From: Enterobacteriaceae bacterium UBA2655
GTDB taxonomy: Bacteria > Pseudomonadota > Gammaproteobacteria > Enterobacterales > Enterobacteriaceae
Direction: 5' to 3'
Assembly (NCBI GenBank): GCA_002359495.1
Contig: DENB01000017.1
Location: forward strand, 1-60,000
DNA length: 60,000 nt
The translations under genes were made by a program, and so were the position numbers. Below are positions 1 to 9,955 of this stretch, piece by piece; the stretch's first letter is position 1, and each line of letters starts with the position of its first letter. The notes below the pieces were generated by a model, which saw only the letters and a list, made by a program, of their open reading frames with translations, had not been told where the DNA came from and searched no databases.

Positions 1-38
1 TTACTGGGGATTCCTCAGCGCTTCGGCGGGTTTATTTT

Positions 39-659
39 TTAGCAGGACGAAGGCTTTTCGCCGTGAATCGCCTGCAACGATCCTTCATTTATCGCCTGTT
101 TATAATGTTTGCGGCAGACCGAGATATATCGCTCGTTTCCACCTATGACGACCTGCTCGCCCTCGCTAAAAGGTTTGCCCTGACTGTCGAGGCGCAACAC
201 CATGGTGGCCTTGCGACCGCAATGGCAGATCGTTTTCAACTCAACCAGCTTATCCGCCCAGGCGAGAAGATAATGGCTGCCGCTAAAGAGCTCGCCGCGA
301 AAATCGGTGCGTAAGCCATAACAGAGCACCGGAATATCGAGTTCATCAACGATATCTGACAGCCCCTTAACCTGTTCACGCGTCAAAAACTGACTTTCAT
401 CGACCAGCACGCAGTGGATGCATTCACGTTGATGCTCAGCAGCGATCTCTGCGGCGATATCCGTTCCGGCATTATAAAGCCAGGCCGCGGAAGAGAGGCC
501 AATGCGCGAACTGACTTTGCCACTGCCGAAACGGTCATCAATTTCAGCCGTGTAGACCAGCGTGCGCATGCCACGCTCCTGATAATTATAGGAGGATTGT
601 AATAAAGCCGTTGATTTCCCGGCATTCATTGCCGAATAATAAAAATAGAGCTGTGCCAT
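39..659 (-). CDS. tdk: Thymidine kinase
   Basis: Phosphorylates thymidine to dTMP with ATP in the cytoplasmic pyrimidine salvage pathway. The 206-residue protein has the usual length of type II thymidine kinases. Visible motifs are the N-terminal P-loop (A-M-N-A-G-K-S, residues 10-16), the D-E-S-Q motif at 87-90 with the catalytic Glu88, and the zinc ligands Cys145, Cys147, Cys182 and His185 of the lasso domain. It is divergent from hns, as in E. coli. No strong Shine-Dalgarno precedes the ATG, but the start agrees with the family N-terminus. Identification is secure. Confidence 0.97.
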   Translation of the reverse strand: MAQLYFYYSAMNAGKSTALLQSSYNYQERGMRTLVYTAEIDDRFGSGKVSSRIGLSSAAWLYNAGTDIAAEIAAEHQRECIHCVLVDESQFLTREQVKGLSDIVDELDIPVLCYGLRTDFRGELFSGSHYLLAWADKLVELKTICHCGRKATMVLRLDSQGKPFSEGEQVVIGGNERYISVCRKHYKQAINEGSLQAIHGEKPSSC

Positions 660-1122
660 TGCGTCGCGTTCTCGTTCATATGCTGCAAACTTAATGACGC
701 GAAGTTTACCATAAAGCAGAGCACGCGTTTGAAGGCTTTATTTAACAATGCTGCACAAAAGGCGACCATCTACACCAGTTTCTTTACTTGTTCGCTTCCT
801 GTTTATGGCATAAAAAGATAAAAAATAGTCAAACGCACTTTATGCAGGCGCGTTGATTTAAGTTTATCGGCATTTTCCGATTTTCCGGCGGGCTACCATC
901 GTTAATTGAAATTGTCGTTTATCCCCTTTCCAACGCACGGATGCGCAGAGCAAAAATAACTATTAAAAAAACGACTAATTTTGTCCATAAAATAGGTTTT
1001 CCTGTTTTTATTTTTAACGCTTTTCACCTCTCTCTCCATTTAACTATTGAAGTTATTTTATACCGACACTACTATTAGCGGGCAGAACAACTCTCCCATC
1101 ATAATATTCAGAGATTAGGACA
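660..1122. promoter_or_regulatory. tdk/hns divergent intergenic region
   Basis: This 463-bp, strongly AT-rich gap separates two divergent genes, so it must hold both promoters. On the + strand TTGAAG (1047-1052) and TACTAT (1070-1075), 17 bp apart, form a good sigma-70 promoter placing the hns start near 1082, which gives a leader of about 40 nt. AGGA at 1117-1120 precedes the hns ATG. The A/T tracts around 960-1060 suit H-NS binding, and hns is known to be autorepressed in E. coli. I see no gene here. The tdk promoter could not be pinned down. Confidence 0.6.
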
Positions 1123-1530
1123 ATGAGCGAAGCACTTAAAATTCTTAATAATATCCGTACATTGCGCGCGCAAGCCAGAGAATGTTCGCTGGAAACGCTG
1201 GAAGAAATGCTGGAAAAACTTGAAGTTGTCGTAAATGAACGCCGCGAAGAAGATTCGCACTTTCAGGCTGAGAATGAAGAGCGCACGCGCAAATTAGAAC
1301 AGTACCGCGAAATGCTGATTGCCGATGGAATCGATCCCAATGACTTACTTCAGGCAATGACTGAAACTAAAACTACGGGTAAAGCGAAACGCGCCGTGCG
1401 TCCGGCGAAATATCAGTATACCGATGAAAATGGCGAAACCCGTACCTGGACAGGTCAGGGCCGGACGCCTGCCGTGATTAAAAAAGCTATTGAAGAACAA
1501 GGCAAACAGCTGGAAGATTTTCTGCTTTAA
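1123..1530 (+). CDS. hns: Nucleoid protein H-NS
   Basis: A global silencer that binds AT-rich, often horizontally acquired DNA and bridges it. The 135-residue protein has the helical, charged N-terminal oligomerisation region (about 1-64), a flexible Lys/Ala linker (about 80-95) and the C-terminal DNA-binding domain with the Q112-G113-R114 hook. E. coli H-NS is 137 residues. The ATG has AGGA five to six bases upstream. It is divergent from tdk and convergent with the epimerase gene, sharing a bidirectional terminator. Identification is secure. The paralogue StpA has the same architecture, but the tdk/galU neighbourhood identifies hns. Confidence 0.97.
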   Translation: MSEALKILNNIRTLRAQARECSLETLEEMLEKLEVVVNERREEDSHFQAENEERTRKLEQYREMLIADGIDPNDLLQAMTETKTTGKAKRAVRPAKYQYTDENGETRTWTGQGRTPAVIKKAIEEQGKQLEDFLL

Positions 1531-1604
1531 TCCCGTCAGGGACGTGCTTCGTCAGGTCAGACTAGCCAGGGAGAGGTTTTGACATATTGTCGTTAGCATC
1601 AGAT

Positions 1605-1632
1605 AAAAAAGGAAGCCCAGGCTTCCTTTTTT
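1605..1632. terminator. Bidirectional terminator hns / epimerase
   Basis: Perfect 12-bp stem made of A6 plus GGAAGC (1605-1616) and GCTTCC plus T6 (1621-1632), with a 4-nt loop. The A and T tracts make it a Rho-independent terminator on both strands, serving the convergent hns and galU-ugd-epimerase units. Confidence 0.9.
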
Positions 1633-1641
1633 GCGCTTTGA

Positions 1642-2649
1642 TTAAACGTTATAAAATTCTCGATACCATTCAACAAAGCGTTGCACGCCCTTCTCTATTC
1701 CTGTTTCCGGTTTAAAACCAATGGCATTGTAAAGCGCCTGCGTATCGGCACTGGTTTCCAGAACATCGCCAGGCTGCATAGGCAGCATGTTCTTTTTAGC
1801 CTTGACGCCCAAAGCTTTCTCCAGCGCTTCGATATAAGCCATTAGCGTAACAGGAGAACTGTTGCCAATGTTATAAACCCGATACGGCGCGGAACTTGTT
1901 GCAGGGGAACCGGTTTCAACCGTCCAGTTTTCATCTTTTTGCGGAATAACATCCTGCAATCGGATTATCGCTTCGGCTATATCATCAATATAGGTAAAAT
2001 CACGCTTCATTTGTCCCTGGTTATAAACATCAATACTTTCACCGGCAATCATTGCGCGTGTAAATTTAAACAGCGCCATATCCGGGCGTCCCCAGGGACC
2101 ATATACGGTAAAGAAACGCAGCCCGGTCGTCGGCAGATTATAAAGGTGGGAATAGGTATGAGACATCAGCTCATTCGCTTTTTTCGTCGCGGCATAAAGT
2201 GATACCGGATGATCGACGCTGTCATCAGTCGAAAAAGGCATTTTGCGATTCAGTCCATAGACTGAGCTGGATGAGGCGTATAATAAATGTTCAACCTTAT
2301 GCTGACGACAGCCTTCTAAAATATTCAGGTGGCCGGTAAGATTCGCGTCCGCATAGGCGTGCGGGTTTTCAATTGAATAACGCACGCCCGCCTGCGCGCC
2401 TAAATGAATAACGCGCTGCGGTTTGTGCTGTTGAAAAAGCGATGCGATAACCTGACGATCGGCTAAATCGGCCTGAATAAAATGGAAGTCGGGATGTTGC
2501 CGGATAAGATCGAGTCGGGATTCTTTTAGCTTAACGTCGTAATAATCATTCAGGTTGTCGAGACCGACAACCTGGTGACCGGCAGCCAGCAGACGTTGGC
2601 TGACATGAAAACCAATAAATCCTGCGGCGCCGGTTACCAGAAAGTTCAT
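1642..2649 (-). CDS. UDP-glucuronate 4-epimerase family (extended SDR)
   Basis: NAD-dependent sugar-nucleotide epimerase, most like the WbnF/Gla-type enzymes that interconvert UDP-glucuronate and UDP-galacturonate. In its 335 residues are the Rossmann motif G-A-A-G-F-I-G (7-13), the Ser126-Ser129 cluster, and catalytic Tyr152 and Lys156 in the Y-x-x-x-K motif. It is the last gene of galU-ugd-epimerase, 14 bp after ugd, so its substrate would be the product of the gene before it. GalE activity on UDP-glucose is a less likely alternative. In E. coli galU sits directly next to hns without ugd or this gene. Confidence 0.88.
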   Translation of the reverse strand: MNFLVTGAAGFIGFHVSQRLLAAGHQVVGLDNLNDYYDVKLKESRLDLIRQHPDFHFIQADLADRQVIASLFQQHKPQRVIHLGAQAGVRYSIENPHAYADANLTGHLNILEGCRQHKVEHLLYASSSSVYGLNRKMPFSTDDSVDHPVSLYAATKKANELMSHTYSHLYNLPTTGLRFFTVYGPWGRPDMALFKFTRAMIAGESIDVYNQGQMKRDFTYIDDIAEAIIRLQDVIPQKDENWTVETGSPATSSAPYRVYNIGNSSPVTLMAYIEALEKALGVKAKKNMLPMQPGDVLETSADTQALYNAIGFKPETGIEKGVQRFVEWYREFYNV

Positions 2650-2663
2650 AAATCCCTCGTTAA

Positions 2664-4004
2664 TTACGCAACTTGAAGTGACGCTCCGCGGCCGATTGCA
2701 TAATAAACGAAACCGCGGCGGTTCATACGTTCCGGATCATACAGGTTACGACCATCAAAAATCACCGGCTCTTTCAGCGAGTTTTTAATCGTATCGAAAT
2801 CCGGAGCGCGGAAGTTTTGCCACTCCGTACAGATAACCAGGCCGTCAGCGCCCTGCAGCGCCGCTTCTTTGGTGCCCATCAGCTTCAGATCGCTGCGATG
2901 ACCGTAAATGCGCTGCGCTTCATCCATCGCTTCCGGATCGAACGCCTGCACGGTCGCGCCGGCCTGCCATAAGGATTCCATCAGCACGCGGCTTGACGCT
3001 TCGCGCATATCGTCGGTGTTGGGTTTAAACGCCAGTCCCCAGAGCGCGAACGTTTTCCCGCTCAGGTTCTCCCCGAAGTGACGCTTAATGAAGCCCGGCA
3101 GCTTATTTTTCTGGTTGTCGTTAACATCTTCGACAGCCTGCAGCAAACGCGGCGTATAGCCGATAGACTCCGCGGTGCGGATCAAAGCCTGTACGTCTTT
3201 CGGGAAGCAAGAGCCGCCATAACCACAGCCGGGGTAGATAAAGTGGTAGCCGATGCGGGAATCGGAACCGATGCCCTGACGGACCTTCTCAATATCGGCG
3301 CCCAGACGTTCGGCCAGGTTGGACATCTCGTTCATAAAACTGATTTTCGTCGCCAGCATGCAGTTTGCCGCGTACTTGGTCAACTCAGCGCTACGAATAT
3401 CCATCAGGATCATACGGTCGTGATTGCGGTTGAACGGCTCATACAGCTCACGCAGTAGCTCAACCACCTCTTCGTTGTCGGTGCCGACGACGATGCGCTC
3501 AGGACGCATACAGTCGTTGACCGCCGCCCCTTCCTTAAGGAATTCCGGGTTGGATACAACATCGAATGCGATATTGGCATCACGCGCGCGCAGCGTTTCA
3601 CTCATTACCGTCCGCACTCTGTCCGCAGTGCCGACAGGAACGGTGGATTTATCGATAATCACCTTATGGCTATCCATATGCTGCGCAATGGTCCGAGCCA
3701 CGGCGGTCACATATTTAAGGTCAGCCGATCCATCCTCATCAGGCGGCGTGCCCACGGCGATAAACTGCATGACGCCATGTTTTACGCCATCTTCCGCATT
3801 GGTGCTGAACGTCAGGCGGCCCGCTTCATAATTGGACATGACTAACGGCGTCAGGCCCGGCTCGAAAATGGGAATAATGCCTTTTTTCAGGTTCTCGACT
3901 TTATTTTCATCGACATCAATACAGAGAACGTCATGTCCGACCTCGGCCAACACCGCAGCCTGAACCAGACCAACATAGCCGATACCAAATACAGTGACTT
4001 TCAT
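2664..4004 (-). CDS. ugd: UDP-glucose 6-dehydrogenase
   Basis: Oxidises UDP-glucose to UDP-glucuronate with two NAD+ and supplies uronic acid for capsule, exopolysaccharide and lipid A modification. In 446 residues it shows the N-terminal nucleotide fold (G-I-G-Y-V-G, 7-12), the conserved Lys210 and Asn214 region, and the catalytic Cys266 in G-G-S-C-F-P-K-D. This is the longer ugd class (about 440 residues), unlike the 388-residue E. coli Ugd of the colanic acid cluster. AGGA lies 7 nt before the ATG. It follows galU by 23 bp, so substrate-making and substrate-using enzymes are co-transcribed. Confidence 0.95.
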   Translation of the reverse strand: MKVTVFGIGYVGLVQAAVLAEVGHDVLCIDVDENKVENLKKGIIPIFEPGLTPLVMSNYEAGRLTFSTNAEDGVKHGVMQFIAVGTPPDEDGSADLKYVTAVARTIAQHMDSHKVIIDKSTVPVGTADRVRTVMSETLRARDANIAFDVVSNPEFLKEGAAVNDCMRPERIVVGTDNEEVVELLRELYEPFNRNHDRMILMDIRSAELTKYAANCMLATKISFMNEMSNLAERLGADIEKVRQGIGSDSRIGYHFIYPGCGYGGSCFPKDVQALIRTAESIGYTPRLLQAVEDVNDNQKNKLPGFIKRHFGENLSGKTFALWGLAFKPNTDDMREASSRVLMESLWQAGATVQAFDPEAMDEAQRIYGHRSDLKLMGTKEAALQGADGLVICTEWQNFRAPDFDTIKNSLKEPVIFDGRNLYDPERMNRRGFVYYAIGRGASLQVA

Positions 4005-4027
4005 TGAGTTATCCTGTTTTTAATGAG

Positions 4028-4936
4028 TTACTTTTTGTTGCCAACTTCTTGTTCGAGCCACTGCGTGAAATCTTTGCCCAGAACCGGGTGGCGAACGCCG
4101 TACTCAACGAAAGCCTGCATATAGCCCAGCTTGTTACCACAGTCGTGGCTGACGCCCTTCAGGTGATAAGCTTCAACAGTTTCTTTATCCATCAGCATGG
4201 CGATGGAATCGGTCAGCTGTACCTCTCCGCCGGCGCCCGGAGGCGTTTTCGCCAGCAGCGGCCAGATATCCGCAGAAAGAACATAACGGCCTACTACAGC
4301 CAGATTTGAAGGCGCTTCAGCCGCTTTCGGCTTCTCAACCACGCCGACCATCGGCGCGCTGTCGCCCGGGCTCAGTTCAGCGCCCTGGCAATCAACCACG
4401 CCGTAAGCAGTTACGTCCGCAACCGGTTCGACCATAATTTGGCTGCGGCCGCTCTCTTCGAAACGAGATAGCATTTCGGCCAGGTTGTCTTTGGTCGGAT
4501 TAGATTCATATTCATCGATGATAACGTCCGGCAGGATCACGGCCACCGGCTCATCGCCGACCAGCGGATGGGCGCACATAACCGCATGGCCCAAGCCTTT
4601 CGCGATGCCCTGACGAACCTGCATAATGGTCACGTGCGGCGGACAGATAGACTGAATTTCATCCAGCAGCTGACGCTTAACGCGTTTTTCCAGCATCGCC
4701 TCCAGCTCAAAACTGGTATCAAAATGGTTTTCGATGGAATTTTTTGAGGAATGAGTAACCAGAACAATCTCATTAATTCCAGCAGCGATACATTCGTTAA
4801 CGACATACTGAATTAACGGCTTATCAACCAGCGGCAACATCTCTTTAGGAATCGCTTTGGTGGCAGGCAGCATACGCGTACCCAAGCCTGCAACCGGGAT
4901 TACCGCTTTTTTAACTTTAGATTTATAGGCAGACAT
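4028..4936 (-). CDS. galU: UTP-glucose-1-phosphate uridylyltransferase
   Basis: Makes UDP-glucose from UTP and glucose-1-phosphate, the entry point to LPS core, exopolysaccharide, trehalose and galactose metabolism. The 302-residue protein is almost collinear with E. coli GalU. It has the nucleotidyltransferase signature G-L-G-T-R (17-21) followed by the conserved P-A-T-K-A-I-P-K segment. An in-frame TTG lies one codon earlier. I chose the ATG at 4936 because GAGG sits 7 nt upstream and it fits the family N-terminus. It heads the galU-ugd-epimerase unit. A 34-bp inverted repeat (5020-5053) lies in its leader. Confidence 0.96.
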   Translation of the reverse strand: MSAYKSKVKKAVIPVAGLGTRMLPATKAIPKEMLPLVDKPLIQYVVNECIAAGINEIVLVTHSSKNSIENHFDTSFELEAMLEKRVKRQLLDEIQSICPPHVTIMQVRQGIAKGLGHAVMCAHPLVGDEPVAVILPDVIIDEYESNPTKDNLAEMLSRFEESGRSQIMVEPVADVTAYGVVDCQGAELSPGDSAPMVGVVEKPKAAEAPSNLAVVGRYVLSADIWPLLAKTPPGAGGEVQLTDSIAMLMDKETVEAYHLKGVSHDCGNKLGYMQAFVEYGVRHPVLGKDFTQWLEQEVGNKK

Positions 4937-5019
4937 CAAGATACCTCTCTTATAGGCCGTTCAAGTTACTACTTGATATGTCGGTTTAAAAAATCGAAAT
5001 GAGTATATCAGTTACCATC

Positions 5020-5053
5020 CGACGGAATTATCCTGGATGAAGTTAATCCGTCG
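5020..5053. repeat. Inverted repeat in galU leader
   Basis: CGACGGAATTA (5020-5030) pairs with TAATCCGTCG (5044-5053) over ten base pairs with one bulged A and a 13-nt loop. It lies between rssB and galU, about 85-115 nt upstream of galU on the minus strand. No T tract follows it, so it may be a regulator site or a leader hairpin rather than a terminator. Confidence 0.4.
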
Positions 5054-5130
5054 AATTTAAGACTATTACCCAAGTGTAAAGCGTGGGAATGGACCTGTCT
5101 TCCATCCCCCCGGAAATAAACTTTTGATGC

Positions 5131-6147
5131 CTACTCTTCAGCCGATAACATCAGGCGCAGCCGTCCGCCGGCGCCCCATACATGGCATTGCCAGTCGTCG
5201 GCGCGCTGGCTGATTTGATTGAGATAAGCGTTGCCCATAGTACCGAGCGGAACGCCATTGCTCAGTTGTATCTGTTGGTTGTTGAACTGGAGCGTTGCGT
5301 TTAATCCCGCCGAGACTAAAACCAGATTTTTCAGACCACGGTGGTAATAGCCGACCAGCAGAGGGAACTGGCCGCTAAGATTCGCCTGCCGCAACAGCAA
5401 ATTCACCTGTCGTAATAATCCGTTCAGCTCCGGCAGACGCTGTTTTTGCCCGGAAAGCTGCTCCTGCAGCAGGCCATTAAACAACGCCCGCAACAATAAA
5501 GCGGCCAGCACGCCGTTATCGCCGGCGCGCGTGACGTCAAGACAGTAAAAGGCCAGATCTTTCTCCGACAACGCGGCGATATCCAGCACCAGCCCCGGCT
5601 GCTCCGCCATCGTCAACTGTCGATAATTGATGCGGCAGTTGGCGATGGTTTGCTGAACAGGCGGTTGCAGCTGCTTGAGCAATTTCGCGGCGGCCAGCGG
5701 GTCCCGCACCAGGGCATCCCAGTCCTGAAACAGCTGCTCATCCTCTTCGACTTTCGAGGTAAACATGGAAGGGTACAGACATTCATAGACCGCCTCCCGG
5801 AGGCGCTCCAGATTTTTGAGCGGTTTAAGCAGGACGTCCTGAACGCCCAGACGCAGCACATGCGCGATATCCGCCATGTTTTGCGTCGCCGAAATGATGA
5901 GGATGGGCACGCTATTACCGCGTGTTCGTACATGCTCAACGAATTTGATGCCGTTCATCCGCGGCATTTCGAGATCGCAAATTACCAGGTCCACATCGTG
6001 GCCCTGCAACTGTGCGATGGCATCAAGCCCATCTCCTGCCAGCAGCGTGGTCGCGCCTGACGCCAGCAAGAAATTTTCCAGTAATGAACGGAAAACGACC
6101 TCATCTTCGACAATGAGTATCTTTTTGCCGATTAGTGGTTTTTCCAT
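5131..6147 (-). CDS. rssB: RpoS-degradation adaptor RssB
   Basis: Response regulator that delivers the stationary-phase sigma factor RpoS to ClpXP. Of its 338 residues (E. coli 337), about 1-125 form the receiver domain with acidic residues near 15-16, phospho-acceptor Asp58 and the conserved Lys near 108. The C-terminal half is the degenerate PP2C-like effector domain, with no DNA-binding motif. A strong GGGGGAG site precedes the ATG. It follows rssA on the same strand after 99 bp, as in E. coli. Identification is secure. Confidence 0.95.
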   Translation of the reverse strand: MEKPLIGKKILIVEDEVVFRSLLENFLLASGATTLLAGDGLDAIAQLQGHDVDLVICDLEMPRMNGIKFVEHVRTRGNSVPILIISATQNMADIAHVLRLGVQDVLLKPLKNLERLREAVYECLYPSMFTSKVEEDEQLFQDWDALVRDPLAAAKLLKQLQPPVQQTIANCRINYRQLTMAEQPGLVLDIAALSEKDLAFYCLDVTRAGDNGVLAALLLRALFNGLLQEQLSGQKQRLPELNGLLRQVNLLLRQANLSGQFPLLVGYYHRGLKNLVLVSAGLNATLQFNNQQIQLSNGVPLGTMGNAYLNQISQRADDWQCHVWGAGGRLRLMLSAEE

Positions 6148-6246
6148 TCTCTCCCCCTGCGTACCAGATCATTCAATAGTGGTTCATAAAACGCAGTTGC
6201 GCCTTTCAGAATTGACCGAAGAAACATCTGTGAATGAACAACCTGA

Positions 6247-7152
6247 TTATCTGCTACGGGCCAGTGGCAATAGTTCATCCATTTTTTTCTCAACGGCAGC
6301 CTTGCCTGCCGCAATGGCTTCTTCGGCACGATGAAAGTCCAGCGTTGAAATCTGCGGACAAAGCGGCTGAATAAGCACATCCGGCGGATCGCCTGCCATA
6401 CGATTGCGCTTCAGACGATTTTCCAATACCTGGATCGAGGTGGTCATAATTTCCATCGCTCCAGGCGTATGATAAGCACGACGCTGTGTAAAGCCGGTCA
6501 GACGCTGGCGTATTTTTTTACCCCAGCTTAACGCTGCAGCCGTAGCGGCTTCCTCTTCGCTTTTCGGCGTTACGGAAAGCAGATCCTGCTGCATCAAATG
6601 CGCGTCATGCTGCAGATCGACAGCGATGACAATATCTGCGCCCAGGGCGCGCGTCAGCGAGATGGGTACCGGATTGACTACCGCCCCATCCACAAGCAAA
6701 TAACCATTGTAGCTAACTGGCGGCAATAAGCCTGGCATACTGCAGGAAGCGCGCACCGCCCGATGCAAATCCCCTTCCGTAAGCCAGAGCTCGCGGCCCG
6801 TGCTGAGATTGGTGGCGACGACGCCGAAAGGCTTGTCGCAGCCTTCCAGCGTATCATGAGGGATAAGTTGACGGATGTGGTTGAACACGCGTTCGCCGCG
6901 CAGCAGCCCTCCGCGTTGCCACGAGAGATCCATCAGGCGAATCACATCCCAGTAGCGAAACGCATTGACCCATTTTTCCATCAGGTCGAGGCGCCCGTTG
7001 ACATAAGCGGATCCGACCAGCGCGCCGACGGAACAGCCTGCTACGACATCGATCCCGATACCGGCGCGTTCGAGCGCGGAGATAACGCCGATATGCGCCC
7101 ATCCTTTGGCCGCGCCTGAACCCAGCGCCAGTCCAATCTTAACCTGTCTCAT
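6247..7152 (-). CDS. rssA: Patatin-like protein RssA
   Basis: Patatin/NTE-family predicted serine esterase encoded upstream of rssB. Its substrate is unknown, and in E. coli it is not needed for RpoS turnover. The 301 residues carry the oxyanion motif G-S-G-A-A-K-G (11-17), nucleophile Ser41 in G-C-S-V-G, and the Asp155-Gly156 of the catalytic dyad. The longest ORF starts at 7188, but the ATG at 7152 has AGAGGTGA just upstream and gives exactly the E. coli length (301). It is divergent from ychJ. Confidence 0.93.
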   Translation of the reverse strand: MRQVKIGLALGSGAAKGWAHIGVISALERAGIGIDVVAGCSVGALVGSAYVNGRLDLMEKWVNAFRYWDVIRLMDLSWQRGGLLRGERVFNHIRQLIPHDTLEGCDKPFGVVATNLSTGRELWLTEGDLHRAVRASCSMPGLLPPVSYNGYLLVDGAVVNPVPISLTRALGADIVIAVDLQHDAHLMQQDLLSVTPKSEEEAATAAALSWGKKIRQRLTGFTQRRAYHTPGAMEIMTTSIQVLENRLKRNRMAGDPPDVLIQPLCPQISTLDFHRAEEAIAAGKAAVEKKMDELLPLARSR

Positions 7153-7251
7153 TTCACCTCTGGTGTCGACTGCAATAAATGGCTTCACTGCGCCGAGTCA
7201 GCTACCATAGCCGCAATTAACATGTTTTCTTATTCACACTCAGGAGCCAAT

Positions 7252-7707
7252 GTGTCCGAAACGTGCCCATGCTGCAGCGGAAAGCAGTATAGCCTATGTT
7301 GTGAACCCTATATTTCCGGCATCGCTATTCCTGCCAGCGCAGAAGCGCTGATGCGCTCGCGCTATACCGCCTATGCCAGAAAAAACGCGGCTTATCTCAT
7401 CTCAACCTGGCATCCCGCTAAGCGCGTCCCGAACATGGCCGGGCTATTATCTGAAAGTTTTCACGATACGCAATGGCTGGGTCTGAATGTAACTCGTTGT
7501 AATCATGGAAGCCATGAGAATGAAAGTTTTGTAACATTTTTTGCGCGATACGTCGAAAAAGGCAAGCCTGCCAGTCTGCATGAGTGTTCGCGCTTTCTTC
7601 GCGAGGATCAACGCTGGTACTATATCGACGGAACCTCGCCCCCGCTGGGACGAAACGATCGCTGCCCTTGCGGTTCCGAAAAAAAATACAAAAAATGTTG
7701 CGGCTAA
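7252..7707 (+). CDS. ychJ: YchJ, SEC-C metal-binding protein
   Basis: Small protein of unknown role with zinc-binding SEC-C-like motifs at both ends: C-P-C-C near the N-terminus followed by C-C, and C-P-C-G with C-C-G at the C-terminus. The central part is the NTF2-like YchJ domain. From the GTG at 7252 it has 151 residues, close to E. coli YchJ (152). The ORF is open from an ATG at 7222, but CAGGAG (7241-7246) is placed 5 nt before the GTG and the homologous N-terminus begins there. The Cys pattern suggests zinc binding. No enzymatic function is known. Confidence 0.9.
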   Translation: MSETCPCCSGKQYSLCCEPYISGIAIPASAEALMRSRYTAYARKNAAYLISTWHPAKRVPNMAGLLSESFHDTQWLGLNVTRCNHGSHENESFVTFFARYVEKGKPASLHECSRFLREDQRWYYIDGTSPPLGRNDRCPCGSEKKYKKCCG

Positions 7708-7764
7708 GCCCGTCGCTTCGCCCAACGGCACGACCATAACGGCTTTTACAGGACTCTGATTGAG

Positions 7765-8613
7765 ATGCAAGCGCAAACCATGCAAAGAAAAGTTTTACGT
7801 ACCATTTGCCCCGATGCGAAAGGTCTTATCGCTAAAATCACCAACATTTGTTACAAGCACGAGCTGAATATCGTGCAGAACAATGAGTTTGTTGATCATC
7901 GCACCGGGCGCTTCTTCATGCGCACAGAGCTGGAAGGAATTTTTAACGACAACACCTTGCTGGCCGATTTGGACAGCGCGCTCCCCGCGGGTTCCGTACG
8001 CGAGCTGAACAGCGCCGGTCGTCGTCGCGTGGTGATTCTGGTGACGAAAGAGGCGCACTGTCTGGGCGATCTGCTGATGAAAAGCGCATTCGGCGGCCTC
8101 GACATGGAGATCGCCGCGGTCATCGGCAACCACGATACCCTGCGCTCGCTGGTCGAACGTTTCGATATTCCTTTCGTTCTGGTCAGTCACGAAGGGCTGA
8201 CCCGCGAAGAGCACGACAATAAAATGGCTGACGAGATCGATCGTTATCAGCCCGACTATGTGGTGCTGGCGAAGTACATGCGCGTGCTGACGCCCGCTTT
8301 TGTGCAACGCTACCCCAACCAGATCATTAATATTCATCACTCCTTCCTGCCGGCGTTCATCGGCGCGCGTCCTTACCATCAGGCCTATGAGCGCGGCGTG
8401 AAAATCATCGGTGCCACCGCGCACTATGTGAACGATAATCTGGATGAAGGCCCGATTATCATGCAGGATGTGATCAACGTCGACCACAGCTATACCGCCG
8501 AAGAGATGATGCGCGCCGGACGCGACGTCGAGAAAAATGTCCTGAGCCGCGCGCTGTATAAGGTGCTGGGCCAACGCGTCTTCGTCTACGGCAACCGCAC
8601 CATTATTCTGTAA
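7765..8613 (+). CDS. purU: Formyltetrahydrofolate deformylase
   Basis: Hydrolyses 10-formyl-THF to THF and formate, balancing the one-carbon pool and feeding formate to PurT. The 282-residue protein has an N-terminal ACT regulatory domain (about 8-85) and a C-terminal formyltransferase-type domain with the N-H-D catalytic set: Asn189, His191 and Asp226. The start is the first ATG. AGGA lies about 12 nt upstream, and an ATG five codons later is a possible alternative. A 12-bp hairpin follows the stop. Near-identity to E. coli PurU makes this secure. Confidence 0.96.
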   Translation: MQAQTMQRKVLRTICPDAKGLIAKITNICYKHELNIVQNNEFVDHRTGRFFMRTELEGIFNDNTLLADLDSALPAGSVRELNSAGRRRVVILVTKEAHCLGDLLMKSAFGGLDMEIAAVIGNHDTLRSLVERFDIPFVLVSHEGLTREEHDNKMADEIDRYQPDYVVLAKYMRVLTPAFVQRYPNQIINIHHSFLPAFIGARPYHQAYERGVKIIGATAHYVNDNLDEGPIIMQDVINVDHSYTAEEMMRAGRDVEKNVLSRALYKVLGQRVFVYGNRTIIL

Positions 8614-8620
8614 GCCTGCG

Positions 8621-8649
8621 GGCGCTGAATTGCCTGACAATTCAGCGCC
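8621..8649 (+). terminator. Hairpin after purU
   Basis: Perfect 12-bp stem GGCGCTGAATTG (8621-8632) / CAATTCAGCGCC (8638-8649) with a 5-nt loop, directly after the purU stop and before the tRNA promoter. It lacks a T tract, so it may act as a weak terminator or mRNA 3'-end stabiliser. Confidence 0.55.
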
Positions 8650-8694
8650 TCGGGTAAAAAGTGGGCAAACGATTCACTATTTCATTTTCGGCGC

Positions 8695-8730
8695 TTTACA
8701 CCCGGCTTTCATTTGGTATGATGCGCCCCG
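8695..8730 (+). promoter_or_regulatory. tyrT-type stringent promoter
   Basis: TTTACA (8695-8700) and TATGAT (8717-8722) are 16 bp apart and followed by the GC-rich discriminator GCGCCCCGC. This is the well-studied architecture of the E. coli tyrT promoter, whose GC discriminator makes it sensitive to ppGpp and supercoiling. It drives the two downstream tRNA-Tyr genes. Confidence 0.85.
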
Positions 8731-8757
8731 CTTTCAGGCGTAATGATTCAGGCCAGT

Positions 8758-8842
<85 letters not shown>

Positions 8843-8887
8843 TCTGAATCGTCTTACCCGGTCTGAAGGCTTATCACATATTTCCCA

Positions 8888-8972
<85 letters not shown>

Positions 8973-9144
8973 TCCTGTACGCTCTCCGTTTGTTTCGCAC
9001 GCCGTCTCCGCGCTTATCACTCTCTCGCAAAAACGCAGTCCAATTTTATTCTGCTCCAGCAGCGTCGCTTCCTGCCCTTCCCGATGACTTTTCACAAAAA
9101 AGCGGCTACCATCCTGCCATTCTTTACTGACAGTAGCTGACCAC

Positions 9145-9951
9145 ATGAAATTTGTTTCTTTTAACATCAACGGATTGCGCGCGCGTCCTCATCAACTTGC
9201 CGCTCTTGTCGAACAGCATCAGCCTGACGTCATCGGCCTGCAGGAAACCAAAGTCCATGACGATATGTTCCCGCTCGAAGAGGTCAGCGAGCTGGGCTAT
9301 AACGTCTTTTATCACGGGCAAAAAGGTCACTATGGCGTCGCGCTGTTGACGAAAGCGCCGCCGGTTATGGTGCGCAGCGGTTTTCCGGGCGATGACGAAG
9401 AGGCGCAACGTCGTCTGATCATGGCGGAGATCCCCAGCCCGATCGGCAACATTACCGTGATCAACGGCTACTTCCCGCAAGGGGAAAACCGCGACCATCC
9501 CACCAAATTTCCGGCTAAAGAAAAATTCTACCGTGACCTGCAAAGCTATCTGGAAACGCAGCTGAGCGCGGATAAACCGGTGTTGATCATGGGCGACATG
9601 AATATCAGCAGCACAGACAGCGATATCGGCATTGGCGAAGAGAGCCGCAAACGCTGGCTGCGCACCGGAAAATGTTCATTCCTGCCGGAAGAGCGCGAAT
9701 GGATGGATCGCCTGTTAAGCTGGGGGTTGACGGATACCTGGCGCGCGCGCAATCCGGAGGCGATTGACCGCTTCTCCTGGTTCGATTATCGCTCGAAAGG
9801 TTTCGATGACAACCGTGGACTGCGCATCGACCTGCTGCTGGCCAGCCAGCCGCTCGCCTCCCGCTGTATTGAGGCCGGTATCGATTACGAGATCCGCGCG
9901 ATGGAAAAACCTTCGGATCACGCTCCCGTCTGGGCGACCTTTGGCTTGTAA
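9145..9951 (+). CDS. xthA: Exodeoxyribonuclease III
   Basis: The main AP endonuclease and 3'-5' exonuclease of base-excision repair. The 268-residue protein matches E. coli XthA in length and keeps the metal and catalytic residues Asn7, Glu34, Asp151, Asn153, Asp258 and His259. It stands alone on the + strand between the tRNA-Tyr pair and a convergent ynjH-topB unit, with a 10-bp hairpin after its stop. Identification is secure. Confidence 0.97.
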   Translation: MKFVSFNINGLRARPHQLAALVEQHQPDVIGLQETKVHDDMFPLEEVSELGYNVFYHGQKGHYGVALLTKAPPVMVRSGFPGDDEEAQRRLIMAEIPSPIGNITVINGYFPQGENRDHPTKFPAKEKFYRDLQSYLETQLSADKPVLIMGDMNISSTDSDIGIGEESRKRWLRTGKCSFLPEEREWMDRLLSWGLTDTWRARNPEAIDRFSWFDYRSKGFDDNRGLRIDLLLASQPLASRCIEAGIDYEIRAMEKPSDHAPVWATFGL

Positions 9952-9955
9952 CGTT

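Noticed and set aside
1..38. Possible end of a gene left of tdk
   Set aside because: Too short to decide. In E. coli adhE is nearby, but the 38 bases do not encode its C-terminus in any frame.
7795..8640. 281-codon open frame antisense to purU
   Set aside because: Mirror of a GC-rich coding frame. purU is unmistakable, and the antisense frame has no start signal or recognisable product.
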